A DNA stretch of 64,000 nt from Ochotona curzoniae (lineage: Eukaryota; Chordata; Mammalia; Lagomorpha; Ochotonidae). How positions within the stretch are numbered: the first letter of the stretch is position 1; every line of letters starts with the position of its first letter. The notes below the pieces were generated by a model. The model saw only the letters and a program-made list of their open reading frames with translations, was not told the origin of the DNA and searched no databases. Made by a program: the position numbers and the translations under genes. This document shows, piece after piece, positions 11,598 through 23,210 of this stretch. Location of the stretch: the NCBI RefSeq assembly GCF_017591425.1, contig NW_024466218.1, positions 16,444,001 through 16,508,000 of the forward strand, read 5' to 3'.

Positions 11598-12065
11598 AAA
11601 AGATTTACTACTTTTCCTATCACACATTATAAACACTCTGATCATCTTACAATGCTACCATTTATTTGATGACAAAATAATCATATTATTAAAATGTTTA
11701 TAGGACTTAAAAATTATTTTATCTTATATATTACATGTGTTGGGGATATTTAATATGCCAATGAGACAATGGTGTAAACAACATATACAAACAGAATTCA
11801 CCATGATTTGCGAGAATCTGTTAAAAAAAAAACAATAAATTTATTAAAATACCTGTAGAAGCTCCCAAGGAAGCTAAGTAGTGACTTTTAAAATAGTCAA
11901 CCTGAATTGGTCAAGGTTTGATGAAGCAATAACTTCTCTTATTTTTGCCATTTTTTTTATGTTAGAACAAAACAGAGAAAGTTTTATTATGTGCATTTAT
12001 TTATTTCCCAGGATATTCCACTTTTAGTTGCCTGCTGAGAAGTATTTTAATATTAAGAGCCTCTC

Positions 12066-12445
12066 CTTTATGTAAGTCTGTTTCTGCTGCTATCTCACAC
12101 TGCCACAGACTTGATAACATGTAAGATAATAAATCAAAGTATGTTCTTCACACAGTTCAAGCATGTCGAAAACTCAAGGTAGAGGTACTCACATTTGGTG
12201 AGGTTCCTTCTTGTTGCATCATCCCACAGAGCAGGCAGAAACTGGAGGACTAGACAGTGTGTATGGAAGGAAAATGGTACCAAACTCAGTCTGGAAAAAC
12301 TCAAGAACCCGTCCCTGAAATAATTTAGGTCCTATGGTGATAGCTTTAATGATCTAATCTCTTCTCATAGGTACCACCCCTTGGAATGATTGTTTTGATT
12401 AAGTTTCCAGCAGGTAAATTTTGGAGGACTCATTTAAACCACAGC
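12066..12445 (-). mobile_element. MaLR-type LTR (MLT1-like), antisense
   Basis: By eye it follows the reverse complement of MLT1-type LTRs: GCTGCTATCTCACACTGCC, TCACACAGTTCAAGCATG, GGTGAGGTTCCTTCTTG, TGCATCATCCCACAG, AATGATCTAATCTCTTCTCA, TAGGTACCACC, then TTTTGGAGGACTCATTTAAACC and ACAGCA at the far end. Diverged and non-coding. MaLR elements are ancient non-autonomous ERVL-related LTR elements. Confidence 0.7.
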
Positions 12446-12668
12446 AATCCTTTTCCATGGTAAAGTTCTCCCACTGCTCTACTTGTCTTTGAGTCTGAAC
12501 AACAACAAAAAAGTGATAATGACTGACTTCTTTGCTGCAATAAACTTTGAATGAACAGCTTTTGCCTTTTGCATTTGGTTGGTTAACGTCTATTTCTATA
12601 TATACAAATAGTTGTGTTATTTCTGCCCCTTCAGAATTTTCTAAATAAGGGATACCATAAAACTGCAC

Positions 12669-12675
12669 TTCTTTC

Positions 12676-12760
<85 letters not shown>
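12669..12760. repeat. (CTTT)n microsatellite
   Basis: About 22 near-perfect TTTC/CTTT units. Both strands are strongly biased, so the minus strand reads as repeated K-E-R-K and creates a spurious 223-residue ORF at 12399-13070. The pyrimidine-purine mirror symmetry could allow triplex formation, but no function is implied. Confidence 0.97.
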
Positions 12761-13864
12761 TTTGTAAGGAAGAACTATGTGGAATCAGATTGTAGTTAGC
12801 AGGCCAGTTTTTCATTTTTAAAGTACAGCAGATCATACTTAGAATGTGCTTCGATTCTGATTTCTTGTAAGAGTTCTTCCCGGTTTCTCCTCTTTTATTC
12901 TCATTGATTCTGACTATCTGGTTACTAATTGCAGTTTTAATTATACTTTCATCTCTTTCGAAGATCGAACACCTTTTTAAGAGGAGAAAAAAAGTTAATT
13001 GCCTATTACAAAGGACTCCAAAATAGGTTTTTGTGAGAAGGCATCTTTCAGTTGTACTTTTTTTCTTCACAGCCTATGTTTGAAAAATTGTCTGATAGAT
13101 GAGGAAACTACAGTGCAGAATGCTTGACTCTGCAAGGCGTTAGTGCTGATAGATGGGAGATTACTGGGTAAACTGCTGTGATATGCAATCTGCAAGCAGC
13201 AGCAGAATAGAATGCCATTCCAGCTTAATTATTCCCCCAGTGAATGGCATCCTTGGGTTGATACTGCAGCTGTTTTGGAATCATCCTAGACCTGGGAGTT
13301 ATGGTCATGAGATCTCTTCCCAGCTAGTCTCCTGACATATCCATCATCCCTGAACAAATGATATGCTCTAAAAGTTAACTGTATTTGGGATTCCAGGCTG
13401 TTTGCACTAAATTATAAATACTGTGTGGATTTTTCTTTTACTGCATATGTACTTACAGAAAAATGAGTCTTTGAATTGCATTTATGTGACAGAATAACAC
13501 CGTCTACGGTGCTTAGATTACACTTTGAAAGATTTTGCCTTTGACAGTCTGAATCAGATTATGATCAACAGATATCTTTAAAAAGGAGAAATATGCAAGC
13601 AAAGGAGAGCAGGAGCCAAATATTTCATTAAAAAAATCACCAAAAATCTCACATGGCCTGTGCTATGTAAGATTATGAATTGGAAAAAGAAAAGTTTTTT
13701 TTTTTTTTATTTGAACAGGAAAGACACACTTAAATACCAAAGCATAAGAGTACCGTCTACTTTGTTTTTATGTGTCATATTGCTTTAATTTTAGCCCTTC
13801 AGAACACATGCACCAAATTCCAGGGTGTCTAGCTATGCTAAATAAATGTTAATGGATTTAAAGG
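12761..13864. other. Non-coding sequence, no recognised element
   Basis: Unremarkable AT-rich sequence with a T-run at 13697-13708. I see no element and no credible coding frame. Confidence 0.4.
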
Positions 13865-14080
13865 GAGAAATAGACTCCAATACAGTAATAGTGGGAGACC
13901 TTATCCCACTAACTTCAGTTGACACAGAAGCTCAGCAAGCAAACAACAAAACTTAACCAGACAATAGAAATAATTGACTTACTTGGGATTTTACTCTCCA
14001 GTCACAGAATAACTTTAAAAAATATCTGTACATGGAACCTTCTCCAGAGTTGATATATTATATGCCACAAAATAAACCCC
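13865..14080 (+). mobile_element. L1 ORF2 fragment (endonuclease-side part)
   Basis: The stretch AATACAGTAATAGTGGGAGA... followed by CCACTAACTTCAG and ...TATATGCCACAAAATAAA parallels the L1 ORF2 segment downstream of the endonuclease active-site region. It is plus-sense, like the L1 3' end at 14274, but the intervening reverse-transcriptase part is absent. The pair is therefore an internally deleted L1 or two fragments brought together around the C-SINE. Confidence 0.65.
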
Positions 14081-14084
14081 ACAT

Positions 14085-14273
14085 GGAGCTTCTTCCATGT
14101 CTCCCACACAGGTGCAGACTTCCAAGGCTCTGGGCCATTCTCTACTATTCTCACAAGTCACAAACTGGGAGCTGAATGGGAATGAGAGCAGCTGGGACAT
14201 GAACTGGCACCCATATGGGATCTTGACACATGCAGCATGAGGAATTTAGCCACTGAGAAATTTTGCTGGGCCG
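14085..14273 (-). mobile_element. C-SINE, lacking its 3' half
   Basis: Begins at the GGAGCTTCTTCCATGTCTCC motif and runs through CAGGTGCAGACTTCCAAGG to the head ending GCTGGGCC. The usual tail and the GATTCACTCCCC motif are missing. It separates two plus-strand L1 pieces. Confidence 0.88.
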
Positions 14274-14957
14274 CCTACTTCACTGTTGAGAGACCAGACT
14301 AAAACGGCCACTATGAAGTCAGTATGGAGAGTGCTCAGGCAACTGAATCTATAGTATGACCCAACTATCCCACTTCTCAGACTACATCCAGAGGAAACAA
14401 AATCTGCAAATGAGAAAGTGACCTGCAACTAAACTGTATTTATAGCAACATAGTCCACAATAATGAAGACATAAAAACAACCCAGATGTCCATCCAAACA
14501 GGGGTAGATAAAGAGATTGTGGTACATCTAATCCATGGAACACTACTCAGCATTAAAAGGAATGAAATTCTACCATTTGCAACAAAATGGTCCCAACTAG
14601 AGATCATTATTTCTACTGAAATAACTCAATCCCTAATGTACAAATACCATATGTTCTCTCTGATACAAGGCAACCTTTGTGCAAAATAAAAGATAAAGAG
14701 CTAAAGAGATGAACACAGATATATAATAGATGAGTCATATAATGGAAAATAACATTCCAGGAAGTGATGATATATTGCAGTATGCATCTCTACACTCAAA
14801 GAAAAGGAGGACACCCAGTGGAACTGTTAAATAAAACAGGACAAATGATACTAGACATTTTACCATTTTATATATCCACAAACCATGATACGCTAAAGTA
14901 GCAGGACTGATAATTCACTGCTCTATGGTGCTGTATCTTGGGAGAAAAAAAAAAAAA
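14274..14957 (+). mobile_element. L1 3' end: ORF2 C-terminus, 3' UTR and poly(A)
   Basis: Matches the L1 ORF2 3' end: CCCAACTATCCCACTTCTCAG near 14360, CCCAGATGTCCATCCAAACA near 14481, and a 67-codon frame at 14486-14689 that still reads the conserved C-terminal pattern (...MSIQTGVDKEIVVHLIHGTL...). A 3' UTR follows and the element ends in A13 at about 14945-14957. Inactive remnant. Confidence 0.85.
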
Positions 14958-15170
14958 CATTGTTCCCAGCTTTCCTATTTTTATCTCCAAATTAAAACTC
15001 CGTTCTCATGGGACATTCTCTGATGAGTTTGGTTTCATTTTTTTAATAATGTAGTATTGTACTCATTCTATATTTATCATAATTTGAACAAGGGGTCAAG
15101 AGAAAGACCATTGCAATTTAATGCCCTATCCAAGGCCTTAAGTGGAAAGATAATGTGCCATTGTCTATTC

Positions 15171-15193
15171 TTTTTTTTTTTTTTTTTTTTTTT
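15171..15193 (-). mobile_element. Poly(A)-only insertion (minus sense) flanked by TSDs
   Basis: A run of 23 T lies between GCCATTGTCTATTC (15157-15170) and GCCATTGTCCTATTC (15194-15208). The flanks form a direct repeat that differs by one C and, counting two T shared with the run, extends to 16-17 bases. The downstream copy ends CTATTCTT/AAATGG, which resembles the L1 endonuclease target (TTTT/AA type). This is what target-primed reverse transcription would leave if only the poly(A) tail of an RNA was copied, in minus orientation. Confidence 0.75.
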
Positions 15194-15210
15194 GCCATTG
15201 TCCTATTCTT

Positions 15211-17338
15211 AAATGGCCTTCCCATGGGTCTTCTATCTTATCTGTACAAAGCCCAGTCTTGCTCATGATCTTCTGATGAGAAGCAAATATGCTTCCACTG
15301 GTCTTCCCTCAAAACATATCCAACTAAAAAATTCCATAGATTAGCTAGAATACATATTGGCATGCTCTCATTCTTTCGGAGAATGTATTCCCTTACATCT
15401 CCAGATAATTCAGAGGAAGTGTTTAACAGAAATTAATTCCCAGACCACTAGGATCAGTAACTAAAATGTTTGTTCTCTGTTAGAGAAACATTTTGGTGAA
15501 TACTTGCTCATCCATTCCAAAGTCTTGGTTGCAATTGGAATGCAGTTTCGTATTTCTCTTTATCCATCTGTCCCTTGATATACTTGCTGTTTATACTCTG
15601 GTGATTTTGTTCTTCACTTTTCGTATCCAATACCAGACCTGAGCACAGAATTTCCTTTTGAGCTAGGGTTGCTGCTTCAGAACTTCATCAGATGCTTTAA
15701 GTCGCACAGAGCTAAGATCTAAGCACATCTTAATGTGACCTTGGCAGGGTGATTACGTAGACTTTTAGCACCGTGTTGTTCATCCTCTCAAATTGAACTA
15801 ACGACATCTACTGGATAGGGTGGCTCCAAAGCTCCAAGCATTGCTTCACTTGGTGTATGTACTTTGTGATTAACAAAATTGTTCTCTTGTCTGTTTTTCA
15901 CCCTCGTGCATTCTGATTCTGAAGACAGTTAAAATAACAAGGCTTAGTTTGTGAGATCACACTAAAAGCTCCCCAATTTAAATGAATTAACAACTTTAAA
16001 AAATGGGATCAAAAATTCAGTTTTTCTATTTTGTTGCTGAAAACCAGGATCCGATCTTGTGTTATGAAGGAATTTACAGTTGCAACCAGTTACAAAAGTT
16101 ACTGTTAGGTGACTTTGGAGGGATAAAATATGATTTGAAATCTTCACTGACTGAATCACGGAAGGTCAGGAGCAGGTAGACTCTCAGCTTATTTGCTTCA
16201 AAGTTATGAATTTGACGAAAATGTTCTGGGGTTTCCAGTTACTCTTTCCAACTTTTTCCTGTTTAGTTTTCTTTCTTGTTCTTCGTGTGTTGAGTGGTCT
16301 TACTTCTCCTCTCCCTCCTTCAAAGCTCAGAGACTGATGGTAGCTATCTAAATACCAACCATTATCCATTGAGTTTCCTGCTCTCAAAGACGTTTGCATT
16401 TTTAATTTTATATATATAGGACTCAAAAAAAAGATTGGTCTCCCATTGGAAAGATTTGAAACATTTTCAAGCAAGGAAAGAAAATGTTTGGAATAATAGC
16501 GAAGCTCTTTTCCAAATTATTGAAAATAAGCCATCCGTAATGTTCACATTTACTGGTGCTTTTCTAAAGATGTTGATTTTTTTCAATTTGTTAAGTTGAA
16601 AATATTGGAGAATTTGAGTACAAATATGGACGCTGTAAGAGTTGTGCATGCCGCTGAAAAGACCAAGGGAATGAATTCCAAGATAAGTGGAAAGATTGCA
16701 CTGTTAGTTGCAGCATGTCCAGATATAGAACAGCACATCTGTGTTACAGTATCAATAACTGTAAAACTTGGATAAAATTACTCAGTATGAAAATAAAAAA
16801 CACAGCACATGTGGGTTTGCCTTGTTCTTATGGTACTAATGCAACATTTTCCTTGAGTCCAAAAATTCTACGTAGGCTGCAGAATTTTGAGTACATAAGG
16901 ATAAGGAAAAGCTCTGCTTTCTTTTTTTTTTTTTTTTTTGCTGCAAAGTTAATGAAAAGAAAGTGAGGCTGTAATTTGCTGTAATAAACATTGTTTCTTT
17001 GAGTTGTTTGGGAAAGAAAGTTAAAGTCACAATAATTATAATTGTTTCAGTGATCTGCTTCAGGGTTTTTTTTTGACAAAAATATTATGTTTCTAATAAA
17101 AATGTATTAATAGAAACCTAGTAATCTAAGTGGGCCTGTTTTGATTAGATGGAGTTTGTTTATGCTATTTGGTGCAAATCATACACAAACACATACAAAG
17201 GATTTGCAGTGGTAGTAATTATTTAAAATAGCATTTGCATTTCTATCCATTTTTCCTATTATTATTTTATAACACAAATGCTGATCTTTATATGTCCCTT
17301 ACCTTTTCCCAAGGATGATAAAATGAATGAATCAAAAC
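15211..17338. other. Non-coding sequence, no recognised element
   Basis: Mostly unique-looking AT-rich sequence. Contains a T-run at about 16921-16939 and a CT-rich part near 16250-16330. No coding frame of note. Confidence 0.4.
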
Positions 17339-17368
17339 TTCTATCCCGGCAGCCCCGTTTCCCTTCCA
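17339..17368 (+). mobile_element. 30-bp isolated C-SINE shard
   Basis: TTCTATCCCGGCAGCCCCGT continuing through TTCCCTTCCAG matches 28 of 30 bases of the same part of the young C-SINE at 11268 (near 11338-11367), including that copy's diagnostic CTATC and GCCCCGCTTCCCTT variants. No other C-SINE sequence adjoins it on either side. It sits about 30 bases before an L1 ORF2 fragment. Confidence 0.75.
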
Positions 17369-17395
17369 GAGTTTCTTAATGCTTAGACGTGATTT

Positions 17396-17905
17396 CAAGA
17401 AAATATTTAAAAACAAAAAAAATAACCCTCTCACCATAAAAGAAAATCAACTCAGGATAAATCAAAGATATAAATTTAGGTCCTTTGACTACGAAGTTGG
17501 TGGAGGAAAATGGAAGGGAAACACCAGGACAATGATGTAAGTGATAGCTTTTTGGAAAAGATCCCCAGAGCACAGGCAACAAAGACAAAAGCAGTGGGAT
17601 GACATAAAATTCTGAATCGGAGGAGACAATAAAATACAGAGACATCCAGCAGAATGTGAAAAGTATTTTCAATCTGTTTATCCCATCTATTAATCCAACG
17701 AAGAATTAATATCTAGAATATCAGTAACTTAACAAATTAAACAATAGGGAAAAATACAATCCAGTTAAGAAATAATTAAAGATACTTAATAGACAGTCCT
17801 CAAAAGAAGAAATACAAATGGTCAAAAACATCTTGGCCAGCTATTATTAGTGGGACAGTAAGTCTTTAATCATAATGCAAATTAAAATATGATATCCCAA
17901 AAATT
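17396..17905 (+). mobile_element. L1 ORF2 fragment (3' third)
   Basis: By eye this follows L1 ORF2 between the reverse-transcriptase core and the C-terminus: ...AATCAACTCAGGATAAATC..., CACAGGCAACAAAGACAAAAG near 17572, TTAATATCTAGAATATCAG near 17707, TCCTCAAAAGAAGAAATAC near 17797 and AATGCAAATTAAAATATG near 17875. Frames are broken. Confidence 0.8.
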
Positions 17906-17909
17906 TTAA

Positions 17910-18028
17910 AAGAAAGGGAGGAAGAAAGAAAAAGGCAGAGAGAGAGTAGTGAAAGAAAGAGATAAAGAGAAGAAGGAAAAGGAAGAAGGGAAGAAAGAGA
18001 AGTTAGAAAAGGAGGGATAGAGGAAATG
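17910..18028. repeat. Purine-only tract (GA-rich)
   Basis: Nearly 120 bases of A and G with only a few T or C, in irregular GAAA/GGAA/GAGA units. It directly follows the L1 fragment and may have grown from an A-rich tail. Confidence 0.9.
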
Positions 18029-18639
18029 TATTCCTAGGATGGTATCTATGAGCTACATCGAATTTGTTCTCTTTGTATTAATATGACATTAACATGAGTC
18101 TTGATAGGAATTGTGTTGTAGTAATTATCACAGCCCAAAAATCCAATGTATTAATAAATTCCTCTACAATTTTTAAAAATAAAAAAGTAACACATGTACA
18201 ACTACAATATGGTACCTCTACAATTAGTAACTTCGCAATGGTCAATTTTCATTGCCACTTCTAACATCTGTCTGCAGGTAATGTATAAAATGTGCCTTTA
18301 GAAATCAGTATAAAGGAACACAATCTACTGAGAAATCCCAATGAACTGTAATTGAATTTGCACCCAATGCATATTACAAATGGCACATTTTTAGTAATCA
18401 GGTATTTGCAATTTTTTTTAGAATATAAGAAGATTATTCTCAACTGAAAGTATTTCAGAATTTTCCAACAAGGTCTTTGAATTGTATGTAAATTGGATAA
18501 ATATTCCGTCTCAAAGAAACTTATCACTATATTTCTGAGAGATGAATGCTCCCTAGAGCTATAACATGGTTTCAATGAAAGGACTATTGTCTGAGTAGAA
18601 GTTGTATATTGTACAATTATGTACACCATGATCAAATAG

Positions 18640-18760
18640 CTTTTATGTTTAAGATAAATCATTTAACTTCTCTACATGCCAGTTTTCTCATGTATAAAAT
18701 TAGAAAATAATATGGGCACTTTTCACAGGAATTCAAAGGTATAAAAAGCAGATTTCAATG
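18640..18760 (+). mobile_element. MIR fragment
   Basis: TTTAACTTCTCTACATGCCAGTTTTCTCATG followed by TATAAAATTAGAAAATAATA matches the MIR core and 3' region (...AACCTCTCTGTGCCTCAGTTTCCTCATCTGTAAAATGGGG...). Ancient tRNA-derived SINE. Confidence 0.6.
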
Positions 18761-21289
18761 GAATAAGTGTTTTGAAAATACAATATTCTCTAACAATGTG
18801 CTGTTTCTCATTGTCATATATTATATTGTGCATATTGATACAACTCCTCTACTGTAGACCCGGGGATACTTTGAAATGTAGTCCGCTTTTTTTTTTTTTC
18901 CTTTTCTTCGGTTTCCTTTTTCAAATTGGCTCACAGCTTGGATATATTTGAGTAAAGCAGATCTTCCTTATGGCCCAAATCATATGGCTTTTGCGCATAG
19001 AGGGAAGGGTGTGAAAGAAAAGGACAAGAAAACATTACATTAAAGATTCAAACTCTCTAGCATTTTCTTGGGTTTTACTACTATATTTGAATGCTAAAAA
19101 GGGAAAAGAAATGAAAATAAAGAAAATATTGGATTGTTTTCCTTTGTCTATGTTTCATGGTCAGATTTATCTGCCTTTTTGTGTATTTATTTTTACTTCT
19201 ATTAGGCATGTGCTACTAAGAAATTAGATTGAATTTCATTTATCTCTTTGTAGCTGGGTTTGGGGTGATGCTGAAGAAGATATCGGCCTTCAAAGAAAAA
19301 AGGGCCAAATGCTTTCTTATGTTGAATACCTGTCTTACAGTCTGTCACCTGTTTGTGGAACTACAGAAATGATCACTGAGGGAATGCACCCTGTTTGGGT
19401 ATAAGTAATTTAGGGAAGCAAACTTAGCTAGTAGCATTTGGTTTCCTAGATAATGGCGTCATCTTCTTGGCATAGATGGAGACAATGAATATTCATGAGT
19501 TTTTTAAAGGCTTTTGCAAAGAATATGTGCTGGCATGGAACATTAATGAGCTAATCCCTTTTGATTTCATACCAGGGTAGGGCAGTTAAATAATGAAAGT
19601 GTGACACACCAGAGATTACAGAGGAGGAGATGGGAAACCCAGTCCTTCAGCTTTGGAAATGCTTCTCTGCTGTATCGAAATGAATATCCACCTAATCCAA
19701 TCCAAGCTCTGCTAATGTTCCTTGCAGTGTCCTCTTGCCTAAACCTCCTGGTATCCAGTGAGATTGTTTTCATTAAAATCTGTTTCAGGAATCGATGCGA
19801 CTTCCTACCATGTCTGGAAATCATTCAGTACGACTTTATTGAGTGTGGTCAATAGGTGTTATAGGTGTTATAGGTGTTGGGGAGAAAAACAGGAAAACTA
19901 TTCTTCAAGATTTCTGCCTTCCAGTAGCCTCAAACTAGTGAGAACATTATGGACAAAAATTACTGTGATTATGAAGTTCTTTAGAGGTTCAACACCTTGT
20001 GGGAGAGAGGCCCAACGGATCCTTGGGTTAAGCAAGTTTTCATGAAAGACAATGGTTTGTGGCCTTATCCGACTTGTATGAGCAGAGAATTTGTTTCAGT
20101 AGACTAAGAAATGAGTAGAATTTAAAGAAGCACACATTCCGTGAAAAGAGATAATATTCTCTGATAACTATACAGAAAATAAACCCTATTTTTCACGCAC
20201 AAAACTATATAAATACTTAAACGTGTTTGTGCTGAGGTGATAGACAAACTGTTGAACTCAGCAGATCTCCAAACTCTGGAAGTTAAGGTGGGTTTCCAAC
20301 AAATACTAACTCAGTGTTTCAGCAAAGCTAAAAAGGGGAATGCTGAGCAGTTTATATGTGAGTTAATATTTCGTATCAGGCCATGAAACCAGACATTTTC
20401 ACAGTCTTGCACTAAACACGTAATTGTTCCTTCTTCATTTGTGAGACCATTCAGTCTGCTTCCTTTGCTCATTCATACGTTATCATTAGAATCAGCAATT
20501 TATAGCTTTCCCTATAAGTCTGGGCTCTATATCTATGTAATGGCCATGTTTGCCTGTTAAATTTCTGCTTATGTTCAAACCAGCATTACTAAGCACTGAA
20601 ACCTAGAGAAAATGCAGATATGGAAATTTATAATTCATCACCCACACTCCTGTAAATAAAGTTAACATTTTTGTAAAATTCTTCAATCTTTTTGTCATGT
20701 TTTATGTGTTTATTTCTAAAAATTAATCCTGTCATGTGTGCAATTAATATTCTTTTTCTTCTTTGTGGCATGATAATGTTTCTTATATCATTTGCAAAAT
20801 ACAACAAATTTCCACATAACATACTGTAATTAATTTTTTCTCGATTTGGAATAGTTACTTCTTTACAATACTTCCTCAATTAAAGTTTTGATAAGCATTG
20901 CATCAGTCTGTAAATTACCACTTATTTTCTCAAAGTGCTTTTCTGCATGAGAAATGTTAGCATTTTTAGTGAATTGGGCATTTATTGCCAAAAGTTACTG
21001 AAAACAGTATTTTGTTATCTTTTTGGTTTAGGAGAAACTCCATGTATTTTATAAGTGCTTTTGTCAATTTAGATATGATCTTTAAAAAGAGATCTTTGCA
21101 AACTTGATAAGTAAAATGATGACATTATTAGATTGACGCTTGCACTCCAAGAAATGGGAAATATGGAAAACAAGATCAAAAAAGGAAGTAGCTGGTTCAT
21201 ACACAGCATGCAGAGTTTGTGTATACACCTTTGTTCACCTCACTGGTAATCTCAGCAGGGAACACAAATTGGCTCATGAGTCACAGTGT
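18761..21289. other. Non-coding sequence, no recognised element
   Basis: Contains only a 9-bp minisatellite at 19852-19878 and a T-run near 18886. Overlapping ORFs on both strands at 19567-20045 have no family signature. Confidence 0.4.
19852..19878. repeat. 9-bp tandem repeat, three units
   Basis: The unit TAGGTGTTA is repeated about three times in tandem. Confidence 0.85.
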
Positions 21290-21560
21290 GCCCATCTTGG
21301 ACTGCTTATGGCTCCATCCTCCTTCTGTTTCCAAGAAGGCATTGCTACTAACATGCTTGGTAGACACCAGCTGATGGCCCTCGTGCTTAGGTACCTGCCA
21401 CCGACAAGAGCGATCCGGCTGGGGTTGCTGACACCTGAGTTTGGCCTGGCCCAGCCACAGCTGTGCTGATCATTTGGGAGGTGCTGGGTTTGCTGTCATT
21501 GTCTCTGTTTCTATTTCCCTGCCATTCAAAAGAATGAAACTTAAATGAAATGATCCACAG
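21290..21560 (+). mobile_element. Old C-SINE of the divergent subfamily
   Basis: The order GCTGATGGCCCTCGTGCTTAG, GTACCTGCCACCGACAAGAG, GAGTTTGGCCTGGCCCAGCC, CATTTGGGAGGTGC and CCTGCCATTCAAAAGAATGAAA matches the older lagomorph C-SINE type (GGCAGCAGGTGATGGCTCAAGTGCTTGGG...). Much more diverged than the younger copies. The 109-residue ORF at 21140-21469 runs into it and is not a gene. Confidence 0.65.
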
Positions 21561-22002
21561 TGCTTACAAAGGTAATGAAGCTGATGCAAGAAGCAGGGCT
21601 TTACTTATGCATAAATTAGTGTAACACATCTGCTCTTGATAGCTGCCATTGAAGATATCCCCAATACGTAATTAGAAATAATTGTAAATATCTGGAATTT
21701 GATCCAATAATTCTGCTATCATCCTTAACAAAAAGCTTTGCACCCTACAGGTTCTCACTTAGATTCCTGTGTGAATAGGATTCCTAAATGATATACTTCA
21801 TGATAGCTATTTAATAGTTTTATCTCCATTAGCTGGTACATAGTATGGAATTTAAAATATCTGAGAATAAAAAAAATGAATATTAACATTATAGCATTTG
21901 CAGCCTGATCTGAGACATGGTGCATAGTGGACTGAAGTGACTGAAGCCAGAAGATCAGCACCTTGTTTCATTTAATGCTGGATTTTTTTGTTCCTGGAAA
22001 TG

Positions 22003-22325
22003 TCCCCCAATTCTTATATAGAAAGCTTAATCCTCAATACAACAGCACTGGGAGGTACAGTTGAGTAAGTAATGATTAGATTATAAGGAACTCAGCCTCA
22101 CAACTGTATTAATGCCCTCATTCAGTATGGGATTAGTTAGAAACACAGAGTGGCTTTGTTATGAATGAAGTGTGTCTTGCATATACACCTCTCATCATGT
22201 GATAACCTCTTCCATGTTACAGTGCAGGAAGAAGGCCCTATCAAGATGTTGACACCACGGTCTCAGACGTCCCAACTTCCAGAACTGTAAGAAATAAGTT
22301 TATTTTCTTTATAAAAGACCCTAGT
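22003..22325 (+). mobile_element. MaLR-type LTR (MLT1-like), sense
   Basis: Sense-strand MLT1 pattern: GTCCCCCAATTCTTATATAG, CTTAATCCTCAATACAACAG, GTAATGATTAGATTATAAGG, AGTATGGGATTAG, CCATGTTACAGTGCAGGAAG, CAAGATGTTGACACC, CCCAACTTCCAGAACTGTAA and GAAATAAGTTTATTTTC. Diverged, non-coding. Confidence 0.75.
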
Positions 22326-23059
22326 TGTGATTTTCAGTTACAGAATCATAAAATGAAATAAGAAAGTTGATAAATCTTTACAATCATTATAAGGATATGT
22401 TAAATATAATCAAATTGCTTTGTGCTCTGTAATGCATATTTTCCCACTCCAAAGGCAATGATAATAATGGTATGTTGATATGACAGATTTAATGAATTAA
22501 TCAACTTGCATTGTTTTGAAATTCTTTAATTCTTAAGCTCACTAATGTTTTCTGTTGCTTGGCTGTGACCATCCCCCAAAACAGTGTTTATCTTAGGATG
22601 GATTTATAAATTCTTACCTTGAAATTTATCCTCCAACTAGCTTGAATCTTGATGGTCTTTCTTGATTATTCTTTATTGAAAGGCAACTGCTTTTTAGCAA
22701 AGATGTTCTGGAGATTTATAAAGAAGTGAAAGATAGAGTCGCATCCTAAAACCTACAGACATTGAAACTATATGATATCAGGAAAAAAAACTTTAAATAA
22801 TTCAAATTTTCCTACAGAGTATGAGACAAGTTTTCTTGGGCAATCTAGTAGCCTTCCATCAGTCATCCCTTTTAAGACTTTCCATTCAGTTTTGCAGCTC
22901 ATGTGCTAATTAAACTCAGACTATTACATGTTTCCAGTTCAGCCTGTCACTTCAGGGTTCCTAGATTTCCCTGAAAATCCCTCTTATGGTCAGGTATCTT
23001 ACCGATCCAAGTATGGTTCACCCACTGTTTTGAAGTATGGTTTAAGCATGTAAATGCCA
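22326..23059. other. Non-coding sequence, nothing recognised
   Basis: AT-rich sequence with no recognisable repeat or gene. Confidence 0.4.
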
Positions 23060-23210
23060 GAAAGAATTCGGTACAACCCAGTTTTGATACTTCCCAGCAT
23101 GTGAAATCCCACAATTATTTAACCTTTCTAATCTACAGTCTGTGAATAGGAATGATAATGCCTTTCCCTAAAGGTTTCTCTGAAGGTCAAAGAAAATGAA
23201 TTATTCTATT
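23060..23210 (+). mobile_element. MIR fragment
   Basis: GTACAACCCAGTTTTGATAC..., AATTATTTAACCTTTCTAAT, CTACAGTCTGTGAATAGGAA and TGATAATGCCTTTCCC follow the MIR order (GACC...TTTAACCTCTCTGAGCC...GTAAAATGGG...ATAATACCT). By eye only. Confidence 0.55.

Noticed and set aside
12399..13070. 223-residue minus-strand ORF, the longest in the window
   Set aside because: About a quarter of it is (CTTT)n read as a K/E/R repeat; a tetranucleotide repeat has no stop in this frame, and the flanks show no domain.
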